DNA of 41,717 nt from an uncultured Alphaproteobacteria bacterium. GTDB lineage: Bacteria; Pseudomonadota; Alphaproteobacteria; HIMB59; GCA-002718135. Of this stretch, positions 26,811 to 35,220 are shown in pieces (positions within the stretch are counted from its first letter, which is position 1; each line of letters starts with the position of its first letter). Below the pieces are notes generated by a model, which did not search any database, was not told the origin of the DNA, and saw only the letters and a list, made by a program, of their open reading frames with translations. The stretch is from the NCBI GenBank assembly GCA_902541215.1, contig CACBPV010000001.1, positions 70,606 through 112,322 of the forward strand. The letters are read 5' to 3'. The position numbers and the translations under genes were made by a program.

Positions 26811-27953
26811 ATGAACGATTTTCCAAAAGAAGAATTTATTTCCAGAATTGAAAAAATACAAATACATATTGAAAAAGAAAATATTGATGCTGTTATTATA
26901 ACTTCACCATCAAATTTTAGATATTTCACTGGACTTGATAGTAATTTTTGGGAAAGTCCTACAAGACCGTGGTTTTTAATTATTTCAAAAAAAAATCCAA
27001 TAAAAGCTATAATACCATCTATTGGTATTACAGCTATGCAAGAAACATTAGTTAATGATATCGAAACTTGGGAGTCTCCAAATCCAAAAGATGAAGGAAT
27101 ATCTTTATTGAAAAAAAATATTAGAAATTTTCCTAAAAGTTCAAGTATTGGATTTGAATTAGGAAATGAATCTTTTTTGCGAATGAGTATTAACGATTAT
27201 CAGGATATTAAAAAAAATTTAACAGAATATAATTTTGTTGATGCTAGTAAATTACTTTGGAGTATAAGAAAAATCAAATCTGAAATAGAGATCAATAATA
27301 TTAAAGAAATTTGTTCTATTACAAGTAAGGTATTTGATGGTTTTCCTCAAAAAATTAATTTAGGAATGAGTGAAAAAGAAATTGCATCAATATTTAAAAA
27401 AGAATTAATTGAAAGAGGCGCAGATTATATTCAATACATGGCGTGTGCGTCGGGATTTAATGGTTATAATCAGATTATCTGTAACCCAACAGAAAGGGTA
27501 ACTAAAGATGGTGATATTCTAATTATTGATACCGGTGCAACTTTAAATGGTTATTTTTCAGATTTTGATAGAAATTTTGGCTTTGGAAATATTCATAAAC
27601 AAGTTCTAGATGCATATAACAAATTGTGGGAAGCAACTGAAAGAACTTTAGAAATTATAAAACCTGGAATTAGTTGTTCAGAAATATATTCTAAATTATC
27701 TCAAAGTTTAATAACTAATAACGTATCAATTGGAAGAATGGGTCATGGTTTAGGCTTACAACTAACTGAGCCGCCAAGTATTATGAAAAATGATAAAACA
27801 TTACTAGAGAAAAATATGATTATAACTCTCGAACCATCAATTGAAATGGACGAAAATAAAATATTAGTACATGAAGAAAATTTATTAATAACTAAAGATT
27901 CCTATAAACTTTTAAGTACTAGAACTCCGGAAAATTTACCTATTATTAATTAG
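26811..27953 (+). CDS. M24 family metallopeptidase (Xaa-Pro peptidase-like)
   Basis: The 380-residue protein has a creatinase-type N-terminal domain (about 8-150, with NFRYFTGLDSNFWESPTRPW at 35-54) and a pita-bread C-terminal domain. The five metal ligands are present: D240 (IIDTGA), D251 (GYFSDFDR), H312 (GHGLGL), E341 (TLEPS) and E356 (EENLLIT). It should therefore be an active dinuclear-metal hydrolase. Xaa-Pro dipeptidase is the default call, but this superfamily branch also includes creatinase, ectoine hydrolase and DMSP lyase DddP, so the substrate is open. It is transcribed alone and ends exactly where the convergent ABC gene ends. Confidence 0.85.
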   Translation: MNDFPKEEFISRIEKIQIHIEKENIDAVIITSPSNFRYFTGLDSNFWESPTRPWFLIISKKNPIKAIIPSIGITAMQETLVNDIETWESPNPKDEGISLLKKNIRNFPKSSSIGFELGNESFLRMSINDYQDIKKNLTEYNFVDASKLLWSIRKIKSEIEINNIKEICSITSKVFDGFPQKINLGMSEKEIASIFKKELIERGADYIQYMACASGFNGYNQIICNPTERVTKDGDILIIDTGATLNGYFSDFDRNFGFGNIHKQVLDAYNKLWEATERTLEIIKPGISCSEIYSKLSQSLITNNVSIGRMGHGLGLQLTEPPSIMKNDKTLLEKNMIITLEPSIEMDENKILVHEENLLITKDSYKLLSTRTPENLPIIN

Positions 27954-29672
27954 TTAAATTATTGATTCAATTTTAGGCATAAGTCTAATTAATTCCTTCG
28001 TATATTCATGCTTAGGATTATTAAATAATTCCTCTGTATCTTTTGTTTCACAAACAGCGCCATTTTTTAGTACAATTATTCGATCACACATTTGGCGAAT
28101 TACAGGGAGGTCATGGCTAATAAATAGCATAGTGAGATGAAGTTCATCTTGTATATCTTTTAATAAATTCAATATTTGTGCTTGTATACTGACATCCAAT
28201 GCAGAAGTTGGTTCATCACATATTAATAATCGTGGTCTTGTTGCCAAGGCGCGAGCAATAGATATTCTCTGCCTTTGCCCTCCTGAGAATTCATGTGGGT
28301 ATCGATCTAGAGATTGTCTGGTCATTCCAACAATATCTATTAGGTCGTAAACATTTTGTAAAAGTTCATTATTACTAATATTTTTTTGAAAAAATTTAAT
28401 TGGTTCTGCAATAATATCCTTAACTTTGAAACGAGGATTTAGAGATGAGTAAGGATCTTGAAAAATCATTTGAATTTGACCTCTACTATTATGAATTTGA
28501 TATTTTTTATGTGAATTATATAGATGTTCATTATTATAAATTAAATCACCTTTGTTAGGGGTAATTAATCCAGTAATAATCTTTGCAATAGTTGATTTGC
28601 CTGAACCAGACTCTCCAACTAATCCAAGTGTCTCACCTTCGAATAATTCAAAAGATACATTGTCGACAGCTTTAACTATTTTATCATTAGAACTTTTATT
28701 AGAAATAAATGAAAAACTATTACCTAAAGAATTATCATCAAAAACTTTTGTCACTTCCTCAATCTTTAATAATTTTTGATTTTTATTTTCCCTTATTCCC
28801 CATGTTTTAATAATATTTTTAGTCAAATCCTTAGAACTAGATGTTATTTCGTTACCATCGGGGCTAATTAATTTAAATCTATCAATTTTCTTATTTGTTG
28901 GTGGCACTGAAATCACTAAGCTTCTTGCTTCTGTTGATTTTGGATTTGTTAATAATTCTTTAGTTTCACCTTGTTCAACAATATGTCCGTATCTCATAAC
29001 AATAACTTTATCAGTCGTCTCTGCTATGACTCCCATATCATGGGTGATAATTATAACACCTAGATTTCTTTTCTTTGTAAGATCTTTAAGTAGTTCTAAT
29101 ATTTGATATTGAATACTTACATCTAAAGCTGTTGTTGGTTCATCTGCAATTATTAAGTCAGGTTCACAACTTATCGCTAAAGCTATCACAACTCTTTGAC
29201 GCATACCGCCACTAAATTGATGTGGATAGTCTTCTATTCTTTTTTCAGCGTTCTCTATTCCAACCTCTTTAAGTAGTTGAATTGATTTTTTAAGTGAATC
29301 TTGATAACTTAAATTTAAATGAGCTTGAATAGTTTCAATTAATTGATCTTTTATTTTAAATAGAGGGTTTAATGAAGTTTGAGGATCTTGAAAGACAAAT
29401 CCTATTTTTTTTCCTCTAATATTTTGAATTATTTCTTCATTACTTCTTAATTCAATATTGTCTATTTTTATTGAGCCATCTGTGATTTCACCTGGAGGAT
29501 CAATCAAGTTAATTATCGCATTTGCAATTGTAGATTTTCCAGATCCAGACTCACCAACAATTCCTAATATTTCTCCTCTTTCTAAAGAAAATTCTACATT
29601 TTTACTTGCAACAATAGTTTCCTTTCGTGTTGGATAACTTATGTTTAAATTTTTAACTTCTAAAAAACTCAT
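27954..29672 (-). CDS. Peptide-type ABC transporter, fused double ATP-binding protein (DppD-DppF-like)
   Basis: The 572-residue protein carries two complete nucleotide-binding domains in one chain. The first has Walker A GESGSGKST near 36-44, signature FSGGMRQRV near 150-158 and Walker B IIADEPTTALD near 171-181. The second repeats these as GESGSGKST (about 350-358), FSGGQRQRIS and LICDEPTSALD. Each is followed by the oligopeptide-type C-terminal extension. It powers import through the two permeases encoded just upstream. I chose the ATG at 29672, which overlaps the preceding stop as ATGA; the frame stays open 39 bases further upstream inside the permease gene. Confidence 0.94.
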   Translation of the reverse strand: MSFLEVKNLNISYPTRKETIVASKNVEFSLERGEILGIVGESGSGKSTIANAIINLIDPPGEITDGSIKIDNIELRSNEEIIQNIRGKKIGFVFQDPQTSLNPLFKIKDQLIETIQAHLNLSYQDSLKKSIQLLKEVGIENAEKRIEDYPHQFSGGMRQRVVIALAISCEPDLIIADEPTTALDVSIQYQILELLKDLTKKRNLGVIIITHDMGVIAETTDKVIVMRYGHIVEQGETKELLTNPKSTEARSLVISVPPTNKKIDRFKLISPDGNEITSSSKDLTKNIIKTWGIRENKNQKLLKIEEVTKVFDDNSLGNSFSFISNKSSNDKIVKAVDNVSFELFEGETLGLVGESGSGKSTIAKIITGLITPNKGDLIYNNEHLYNSHKKYQIHNSRGQIQMIFQDPYSSLNPRFKVKDIIAEPIKFFQKNISNNELLQNVYDLIDIVGMTRQSLDRYPHEFSGGQRQRISIARALATRPRLLICDEPTSALDVSIQAQILNLLKDIQDELHLTMLFISHDLPVIRQMCDRIIVLKNGAVCETKDTEELFNNPKHEYTKELIRLMPKIESII

Positions 29673-30592
29673 CTCTTTTTTAATTTTGGATTTAAAGCAT
29701 CTCTCATCCAATCCCCTAATAAATTAATTGATAATGCTAAAACAATTAAGAAAATTGCTGGAAAAAAAGTAATCCACCACTCACCTGAAAATAAAAAATT
29801 ATTTCCAAACCTTATTAGAGTCCCAAGGGAAGGTGTTGTTGGTGGAACGCCAACACCTAAAAAACTTAAGGTAGACTCTGTAATAATTGCAAGTGCTAAT
29901 CCGATTGTAGCAATTACTAAGATAGGCCGAAGTATATTTGGTAAAATATGCTTAAACATAATTAATATATTTGATAATCCAATAATTCTTGAAGCTGAGA
30001 CATATTCTTTATTTTTTTCAACTAAGGTTGATGCTCTCGATACTCTTGCAAACTGAGGCCATTCTGAAATACCAATGGCGAAAATCAAAACATAAATTGC
30101 CATTTCATCATGCATTGATTGTGAGATAATTGCCCTTGCAATTCCATCAACAAGTAAAGCCATTAAAATACTTGGAATAGTTAACTGCACATCTGTAAGA
30201 CGCATTACAATAATCTCATACCTACCACCAATATATCCAGCTGTTATTCCAAGAAAAACTCCAAGTATCATTGCAAAAATTATAGATGCAAAACCAACGA
30301 TCAGTGAAATTCTTGAACCATAAATCATTGTTGAAAACATATCTCTTCCCTGCTGATCAGTTCCTAATATGAAGCTAAAACTTCCTCCCTCTGACCATAC
30401 TGGTGGGGTAAAGGCATCCATTAAAGAAACTGATGCTGGATCAAAAGGATTATAAGGTGCAACTATCCCAGCAAATACAGAACAAAAAAGTATAATAAAA
30501 AATATTGTTGAAGAAATTATTGCTAATTTAGAATTAAAGAAACTGTATCCAATATCAGTATCATATATTTTATTGTAAGTTTTAAGTAGCAT
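29669..30592 (-). CDS. Peptide-type ABC transporter permease (DppC-like)
   Basis: The 307-residue inner-membrane protein has one N-terminal hydrophobic helix (about 24-45) and a short periplasmic part containing LGTDQQGRDMFSTMIYGSRISL (residues about 78-99), the DppC/OppC hallmark. Five more helices follow, with the EAA-type cytoplasmic loop (EYVSASRIIGLSNILIMFKHILPN, near 192-215), which contacts the ATPase. It pairs with the DppB-like permease, which ends 5 bases upstream. The ligand (dipeptides, oligopeptides or other compounds such as nickel chelates) is not fixed by sequence. Confidence 0.94.
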   Translation of the reverse strand: MLLKTYNKIYDTDIGYSFFNSKLAIISSTIFFIILFCSVFAGIVAPYNPFDPASVSLMDAFTPPVWSEGGSFSFILGTDQQGRDMFSTMIYGSRISLIVGFASIIFAMILGVFLGITAGYIGGRYEIIVMRLTDVQLTIPSILMALLVDGIARAIISQSMHDEMAIYVLIFAIGISEWPQFARVSRASTLVEKNKEYVSASRIIGLSNILIMFKHILPNILRPILVIATIGLALAIITESTLSFLGVGVPPTTPSLGTLIRFGNNFLFSGEWWITFFPAIFLIVLALSINLLGDWMRDALNPKLKKR

Positions 30593-30597
30593 TTTAA

Positions 30598-31572
30598 CTA
30601 CCCCTCTTCCTTAAGCCTAATTCTAGGATCAATAAAATAGTATGTGATGTCTACAATAAAATTTATCATAACAAATATAAAGGCTACCATGATCATATAT
30701 GCTGACATTATAGGAATATCGACAAAGTATACTGCTTTGATAAATAATGACCCCATGCCTGGCCATTGAAAAACTGTTTCTGTAATAATTGAAAAAGCAA
30801 TTAATGTTCCGATGTTGATACCTGTAATAGTAATAACTGGAATTAATCCATTTTTGAGCGCATGCTTATAATTAATAACACTCCTTTTTATACCTCTTGC
30901 TTTTGCAAATTTAATATAATCTGTTTGTAAAATTTCCATCATTTCAGCTCGAACTAATCTAATCACATAAGTCATTTGAAATAAACTTAACGTAACAGAT
31001 GGGAGTATCAGTGCTTTTAAACCAGAAGTAGTTAAAAATCCTGTAGTCCAAAAACCTAATTGTGTGACTTCACCTCTTCCAAAAGATGGAAGAACCCCTA
31101 AAATTACTGAAAACAAATAAATTAACATTATTCCTATAATGAATGTTGGTAAAGAAACCCCTGCTAGGGAAATCACAAGAATAATATTAGAAATATAACT
31201 GTCTCTGTGAATACCAGTATATACACCCAAGATAACACCGCTGATGATTGCAATTAAAGCGGAGACAAAAACTAATTCTAAAGTTGCAGGCATTCTTTCT
31301 GCAATTAAGTCTGAAACTTCTCTTTTTAATTGGTATGATATTCCAAAATCACCTTGAATTACATTTCCTATAAAACGTGAAAATTGAACGTAAACAGGAT
31401 CATTTAAACCCAATACTTCTCTAACCTCAGCACGTCTTTCATCAGAAGCATCTTCTCCAGTCATACTATTTACTGGATCACCAACAAAATTAAATAAGGA
31501 AAATGAAACAAAAGCTACAACAATCATTACAAGAATAGATTGAAAGAGTCTTTTAAAGAAATAGTTAAACAT
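30598..31572 (-). CDS. Peptide-type ABC transporter permease (DppB-like)
   Basis: The 324-residue inner-membrane protein has the DppB/OppB layout. The N-terminus is FKRLFQSILVMIVVAFVSF with one helix, and a periplasmic stretch (about 30-95) contains VREVLGLNDPVYVQFSRFIG and GDFGISY. Five further helices follow, with an EAA-type loop (YIKFAKARGIKRSVINYKHALKNGLIP, near 219-245). The C-terminus has VDITYYFIDPRIR, which is typical of the family. It follows the binding-protein gene after a 45-base gap that contains a perfect hairpin. Confidence 0.94.
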   Translation of the reverse strand: MFNYFFKRLFQSILVMIVVAFVSFSLFNFVGDPVNSMTGEDASDERRAEVREVLGLNDPVYVQFSRFIGNVIQGDFGISYQLKREVSDLIAERMPATLELVFVSALIAIISGVILGVYTGIHRDSYISNIILVISLAGVSLPTFIIGIMLIYLFSVILGVLPSFGRGEVTQLGFWTTGFLTTSGLKALILPSVTLSLFQMTYVIRLVRAEMMEILQTDYIKFAKARGIKRSVINYKHALKNGLIPVITITGINIGTLIAFSIITETVFQWPGMGSLFIKAVYFVDIPIMSAYMIMVAFIFVMINFIVDITYYFIDPRIRLKEEG

Positions 31573-31579
31573 GGTTTAA

Positions 31580-31605
31580 TTTCTGGCCAGATTACTGGCC
31601 AGAAA
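31580..31605 (-). other. Perfect hairpin between binding-protein and permease genes
   Basis: TTTCTGGCCAG and CTGGCCAGAAA form an uninterrupted 11-base-pair stem around a 4-base loop. It lies 12 bases after the binding-protein stop and just before the permease start. There is no run of T after it on the transcribed strand, so it is not a canonical intrinsic terminator. In many ABC operons such a structure protects the upstream mRNA segment or partly stops transcription, giving more binding protein than permease; that role is inferred here. Confidence 0.7.
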
Positions 31606-31617
31606 ATATAAAAATTA

Positions 31618-33192
31618 TTAGTTTACGTTTGCAAATCTAAATAATGGCTCGTTGTTCATTCTAATTGGAACATCGACATTACTTTTTGATGCTTGGTTGA
31701 CAACTTGGTGATGTAAAGGAAGATATGTTACATCATCTTGAGTAATATCCCAAGCTTCAGCAATCATAGCATTTCTTTTATCTTGATCTGTTTCAACACC
31801 CATTGCTGCTACTAACTCATCAACTCTAGCATTACTGAAATTAACTTTATTCCAGCTACCAGCACTATCAAATAAGTATGAGTATACGTAATGACTATCA
31901 AAAGTTGGAACACCCCAACCTAACATGTACATGTCACTTGTCATACCATTTGCGTCACCTTCTTTAACTTCTGAGAAGTGTTGACTTTTAGTTTTTGCAT
32001 CAAGAGTTACATTAACTCCAATTTTAGCAAACATACCAATTGCAGCAACACAGATTGCTTCATCATTAATATAACGATCATTTGGACAATCTAGTGTAAC
32101 CTCAAATCCATCGGGATAACCAGCTTCTGCTAATAGTTTTTTTGATAGCTCTGGATCATAAGGTAATCTTTCATCACGTGCAGCTGTATGACCGTTTACA
32201 CCAGGAGCAGTGATAATTCCTGCAGGAACACTTTGTCCTCTCATTACCTTATCCTTAATAGCTTCCATATCTAAAGCATGGTACATAGCTAAACGAACTC
32301 TTTTATCTGCAAAAGGATTTTTACCTTTGATATTAGATGAATTTAATTCAGCAGAACCTTGATCCATTCCAAAAAATATTGTTCTATTTTGAGGAGTCAT
32401 TTTTACACCATGTCCAGCAGAAGATTTGATTCTCTCAATATCTTGAACAGGAACAACGTTTGTGTAGTCAATTTCTCCAGATAGAAGTGCTGCAACTCTT
32501 GTTGCATCATTTGCAATTGGAAGTAATTCAATAGTATCTACATTGAAAGTACTATCATCTCCCCACCAATCATTATTTTTTTCAAAAACAGTTCTTACGT
32601 CCTGTTCTCTAAAAGTAATTTTGAAAGGTCCAGTTCCGTTTGCATTGGAAGCACAATAAGATGTTTCACCTGCATCCCAGTTGTATGAAACTTCACAACC
32701 ATTTGCTTTTGCCCAATCTTCAGACATAACAAATATCTGAGTTAATTGATTTAAAAGAATTGGATTTGGTCCATCTGTTACAATCTGAACTGTGTGATCA
32801 GTTAATGCTGATGCTGATTTAACGCTTTTAATTAAATCTACCATATCAGATGGAGCAGTTTTTGCTCTATTGATACTAAAAGCAATATCACTAGCTGTTA
32901 AATCTGATCCATCATGAAATTTTACACCCTTACGAATTGTAAATATCCAAGTGTCATCAGCAGTTGTTTTCCATGATTCAGCAAGCTGAGGAAGTATTTC
33001 CATATTAATACCTGGAGTTACTAAACCTTCATATACTTGACGTGAAACCATGTGAGTTGGTCCTTCGTTTTGTGCATGCGGATCAAGAGTTAAAGAGTCA
33101 CCAGGCATTGACCATTTAATAGTGTTTGCAAATGCTGGTGAGAAAATACCCATGAAAAGCAAAGACAAAACAATGCTTAAAGTCTTTTTCAT
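31618..33192 (-). CDS. Peptide-type ABC transporter substrate-binding protein (SBP family 5)
   Basis: This 524-residue periplasmic receptor is the first gene of the importer operon. A signal peptide runs from MKKTLSIVL to SPAFA (about 1-22). The mature part has the family-5 features: W-S-M-P-G-D-SLTLDPHAQNEG near the start, VYEGLV, and LAESWKTTADDTWIFTIRKG (about 65-84). VKFHDGSDLTASDIAFS follows, then the long ligand-binding lobe with LLAEAGYPDGFEVTLDC. The start at 33192 sits 7 bases after GGAGG; a GTG/ATG 36 bases upstream would ruin the signal peptide. The substrate cannot be told from sequence. Confidence 0.95.
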   Translation of the reverse strand: MKKTLSIVLSLLFMGIFSPAFANTIKWSMPGDSLTLDPHAQNEGPTHMVSRQVYEGLVTPGINMEILPQLAESWKTTADDTWIFTIRKGVKFHDGSDLTASDIAFSINRAKTAPSDMVDLIKSVKSASALTDHTVQIVTDGPNPILLNQLTQIFVMSEDWAKANGCEVSYNWDAGETSYCASNANGTGPFKITFREQDVRTVFEKNNDWWGDDSTFNVDTIELLPIANDATRVAALLSGEIDYTNVVPVQDIERIKSSAGHGVKMTPQNRTIFFGMDQGSAELNSSNIKGKNPFADKRVRLAMYHALDMEAIKDKVMRGQSVPAGIITAPGVNGHTAARDERLPYDPELSKKLLAEAGYPDGFEVTLDCPNDRYINDEAICVAAIGMFAKIGVNVTLDAKTKSQHFSEVKEGDANGMTSDMYMLGWGVPTFDSHYVYSYLFDSAGSWNKVNFSNARVDELVAAMGVETDQDKRNAMIAEAWDITQDDVTYLPLHHQVVNQASKSNVDVPIRMNNEPLFRFANVN

Positions 33193-33199
33193 ATTATTT

Positions 33200-33204
33200 C
33201 CTCC
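33200..33204 (-). promoter_or_regulatory. Shine-Dalgarno site of the binding-protein gene
   Basis: GGAGG on the minus strand, 7 bases before the ATG at 33192. It fixes the start and suggests strong translation, as expected for a periplasmic receptor. Confidence 0.8.
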
Positions 33205-33252
33205 ATAGAAATTTGATGGTAGACCCATACAACTTCAATGGAAATATTCAAT

Positions 33253-33302
33253 ATTATTAGTATTAATAAGTGCTATATTTTGTCATAATTATTAGTATTA
33301 AT
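33253..33302. repeat. 15-base direct repeat in the divergent gap between ABC operon and nth
   Basis: ATTATTAGTATTAAT occurs exactly at 33253-33267 and again at 33288-33302, with start positions 35 bases apart. Each copy is also an imperfect dyad centred on its G (the two 7-base arms differ at one position). The 141-base gap is one of the longest in the window and must hold the promoter of the ABC operon and that of nth. Paired near-palindromic sites look like operators for a dimeric regulator, but the very AT-rich context makes chance similarity possible. Confidence 0.45.
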
Positions 33303-33316
33303 TTAGACATACCCTT

Positions 33317-33324
33317 GGAGGAGG
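33317..33324 (+). promoter_or_regulatory. Strong Shine-Dalgarno site for nth
   Basis: GGAGGAGG ends 9 bases before the GTG at 33334. It supports the GTG as the true start. Confidence 0.8.
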
Positions 33325-33333
33325 CTTGATATA

Positions 33334-33984
33334 GTGAAAAAAATAGAGAAGGCACAAGAGATCTCTAGAATACTAAATCGTATATACAGAAAAGTACCTA
33401 TTCCTCTTAACCACAAAAATAAATTTGAATTAGTTGTAGCTGTACTACTTAGTGCTCAATGTACAGATGAAAGAGTTAATCAAGTTACACCAATACTATT
33501 TAAAAAAGCTAACACAGCTATAAAAATGACAAAAGTACCAAAAAAAACAATTTATAATATTATTCGCCCTTGTGGTTTGGCACCTCAAAAATCAAAAGCA
33601 ATTTTTGAACTATCAAGAATTCTTGTAAAAAAATTTAAAGGCAATGTTCCAGAAAGTTTTGAAGAATTAGAAAAGTTGCCAGGTGTTGGTCACAAAACAG
33701 CCAGTGTTGTTATGTCTCAAGGATTTGGTCATCCAGCATTTCCAGTTGATACACACATTCATCGTTTAGCTCAACGTTGGGGTTTAACAAATGGTAAAAA
33801 TGTTGTCCAAACAGAAAAAGATTTAAAATATCTTTTTCCAAAAAAATCTTGGAACAAACTTCATTTACAAATAATATTTTATGGGAGAGAATTTTGTCAG
33901 GCAAGAAGTTGTTATGGTTTGGAGTGTGAAATATGCAAGGTTTGTAATCCAAAGAGAAAAAAGCCTATTAAAACAAAAAAGTAG
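33334..33984 (+). CDS. nth: Endonuclease III (DNA glycosylase/AP lyase)
   Basis: This base-excision repair enzyme removes oxidised pyrimidines and nicks abasic sites. The 216-residue product has LLSAQCTDERVNQ near 38-50 and the helix-hairpin-helix LEKLPGVGHKTAS with catalytic Lys121. Asp139 lies in FPVDTHIHRLAQRWGL, numbering almost the same as in E. coli (Lys120, Asp138). The C-terminal cysteines are at 188, 193, 198, 201 and 204, which is not the classic C-x6-C-x2-C-x5-C iron-sulfur pattern. The start is GTG, supported by an excellent SD. It is convergent with hemJ, with 3 bases between stops. Confidence 0.95.
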   Translation: MKKIEKAQEISRILNRIYRKVPIPLNHKNKFELVVAVLLSAQCTDERVNQVTPILFKKANTAIKMTKVPKKTIYNIIRPCGLAPQKSKAIFELSRILVKKFKGNVPESFEELEKLPGVGHKTASVVMSQGFGHPAFPVDTHIHRLAQRWGLTNGKNVVQTEKDLKYLFPKKSWNKLHLQIIFYGREFCQARSCYGLECEICKVCNPKRKKPIKTKK

Positions 33985-33987
33985 TAA

Positions 33988-34407
33988 TTAAAAAGGCTGA
34001 AATACAACTAGTATAAGTATAAAAATCAATATTACTGCTGGCGCTTCATTTGTAATTCTAAAAAACTTAGTAGAGTATTTATTTTTATCATTTTTAAAAT
34101 CATTAAGACATTTTAAACAAAAAAAATGATAGCCAGATAATAAAATTACAAATAAAATTTTTAAAAGCAACCAAGTATCAATACCCACATAATGTATAAG
34201 TGTAAAACCTGATATCCACGTCACTATAAAAGCTGGAAACATAATTATTCTGTACAATTTTCCTTCCATTAGTTTGAATGTTTCTGAGGTTTCTTTTGTA
34301 ATTTCAGGATTAGCATGATTTACAAACAAACGTGGCAGATATAAAAGTCCAGCCATCCAAGCTATGATACTAAAAATATGAATAACTTTCAGAGTATTAA
34401 ATAACAT
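33988..34407 (-). CDS. hemJ: Protoporphyrinogen IX oxidase HemJ
   Basis: HemJ oxidises protoporphyrinogen IX to protoporphyrin IX in the membrane and replaces HemG/HemY in many alphaproteobacteria and cyanobacteria. The 139-residue product has four hydrophobic helices. It starts LKVIHIFSIIAWMAGLLYLPRLFV (His10 and the AWMAGLLYLPRLF signature), followed by MEGKLYRIIMFPA and LLLKILFVILLSGYHF with the conserved Lys. The length is normal. It is the last gene of the hem cluster, 3 bases after hemF, which supports the assignment. Confidence 0.93.
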   Translation of the reverse strand: MLFNTLKVIHIFSIIAWMAGLLYLPRLFVNHANPEITKETSETFKLMEGKLYRIIMFPAFIVTWISGFTLIHYVGIDTWLLLKILFVILLSGYHFFCLKCLNDFKNDKNKYSTKFFRITNEAPAVILIFILILVVFQPF

Positions 34408-34410
34408 TAT

Positions 34411-35220
34411 TTATTCCCATACCGCGTGAGGAGGCATTGACATTAATATAGCATCAACATTCCCACCAGTCTCTAGACCAAATTTTGTACCTCTATCATA
34501 TAATAAGTTAAATTCAGCATAGCGACTACGCTTTACTAATTGTATCTTTTTTTCCTCTTCATTCCACTCTTCATCCTTAAGTGCAATTAAAGTATTTTTG
34601 ATAAACTGATGAAAATAAGTACCTACGCCTTGGACAAATTCAAAATCTTTTCCCCAATCGCCAGTTTGAAGGTAATCAAAAAATATTCCTCCAACACCTC
34701 TTGGTTCGTTTCTATGTTTAAGAAAAAAATAGTCATCACACCATTTTTTAAATTTAGGATAATATGATTTATCATATTTATTACACAAAACTTCTAAACC
34801 ACGATGATATTTTTTCTCATCCTCAAATATTAAACAAGGTGTAATATCCATGCCTCCTCCAAACCATTCCTGAGTGGTTTTAATAAATCTCGTATTAAAA
34901 TGCATAGAAGGAATCTTAGGTGAAACAGGATGTAATACAACACTGATGCCAGTTGCATTATAATTTGGATCTTCTTTAGCACCCGGAATAGCATCTCTCA
35001 TATTTTCGTTAAATATCCCAGAGACGGTAGAAATATTTACTCCACCTTTTTCAATAATATTACCCTTAATTTTACTCATTTTACCACCACCATCACCTTT
35101 GTGATCCCAGTTACTTATTTCAAATTGATTTTCATCAATGTTTTGAATAGTTTCAACTAAGTTATCTCGTAATTTTTCAAACCATTCTTTTGCAGTATTA
35201 AATTTGGGATCAGCAATCAT
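34411..35220 (-). CDS. hemF: Coproporphyrinogen III oxidase, oxygen-dependent
   Basis: HemF carries out the oxygen-dependent decarboxylation of coproporphyrinogen III to protoporphyrinogen IX. The 269-residue product shows the family motifs GGGKMSKIKG (about 43-52) and GISVVLHPVSPKIPSMHFNTR near 90-110. WFGGGMDITP follows near 119-128, then FFLKHRNEPRGVGGIFFDYL, KRSRYAEFNLLYDRGTKFGL and ILMSMPPHAVWE at the end. The ATG at 35220 overlaps the hemH stop as ATGA; a TTG nine bases upstream is unlikely. It shows that the organism makes heme aerobically; no hemN is seen here. Confidence 0.96.
   Translation of the reverse strand: MIADPKFNTAKEWFEKLRDNLVETIQNIDENQFEISNWDHKGDGGGKMSKIKGNIIEKGGVNISTVSGIFNENMRDAIPGAKEDPNYNATGISVVLHPVSPKIPSMHFNTRFIKTTQEWFGGGMDITPCLIFEDEKKYHRGLEVLCNKYDKSYYPKFKKWCDDYFFLKHRNEPRGVGGIFFDYLQTGDWGKDFEFVQGVGTYFHQFIKNTLIALKDEEWNEEEKKIQLVKRSRYAEFNLLYDRGTKFGLETGGNVDAILMSMPPHAVWE

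Noticed and set aside
26811-27953. DMSP lyase DddP as identity of the M24 protein
   Set aside because: All five classic M24 metal ligands are present, the protein is shorter than DddP, and no DMSP genes are nearby. A general Xaa-Pro peptidase-like call is safer.
31580-31605. Rho-independent terminator after the binding-protein gene
   Set aside because: The stem is perfect but is not followed by a T run on the transcribed strand, and the next gene of the operon starts 8 bases later. I call it an intercistronic hairpin.
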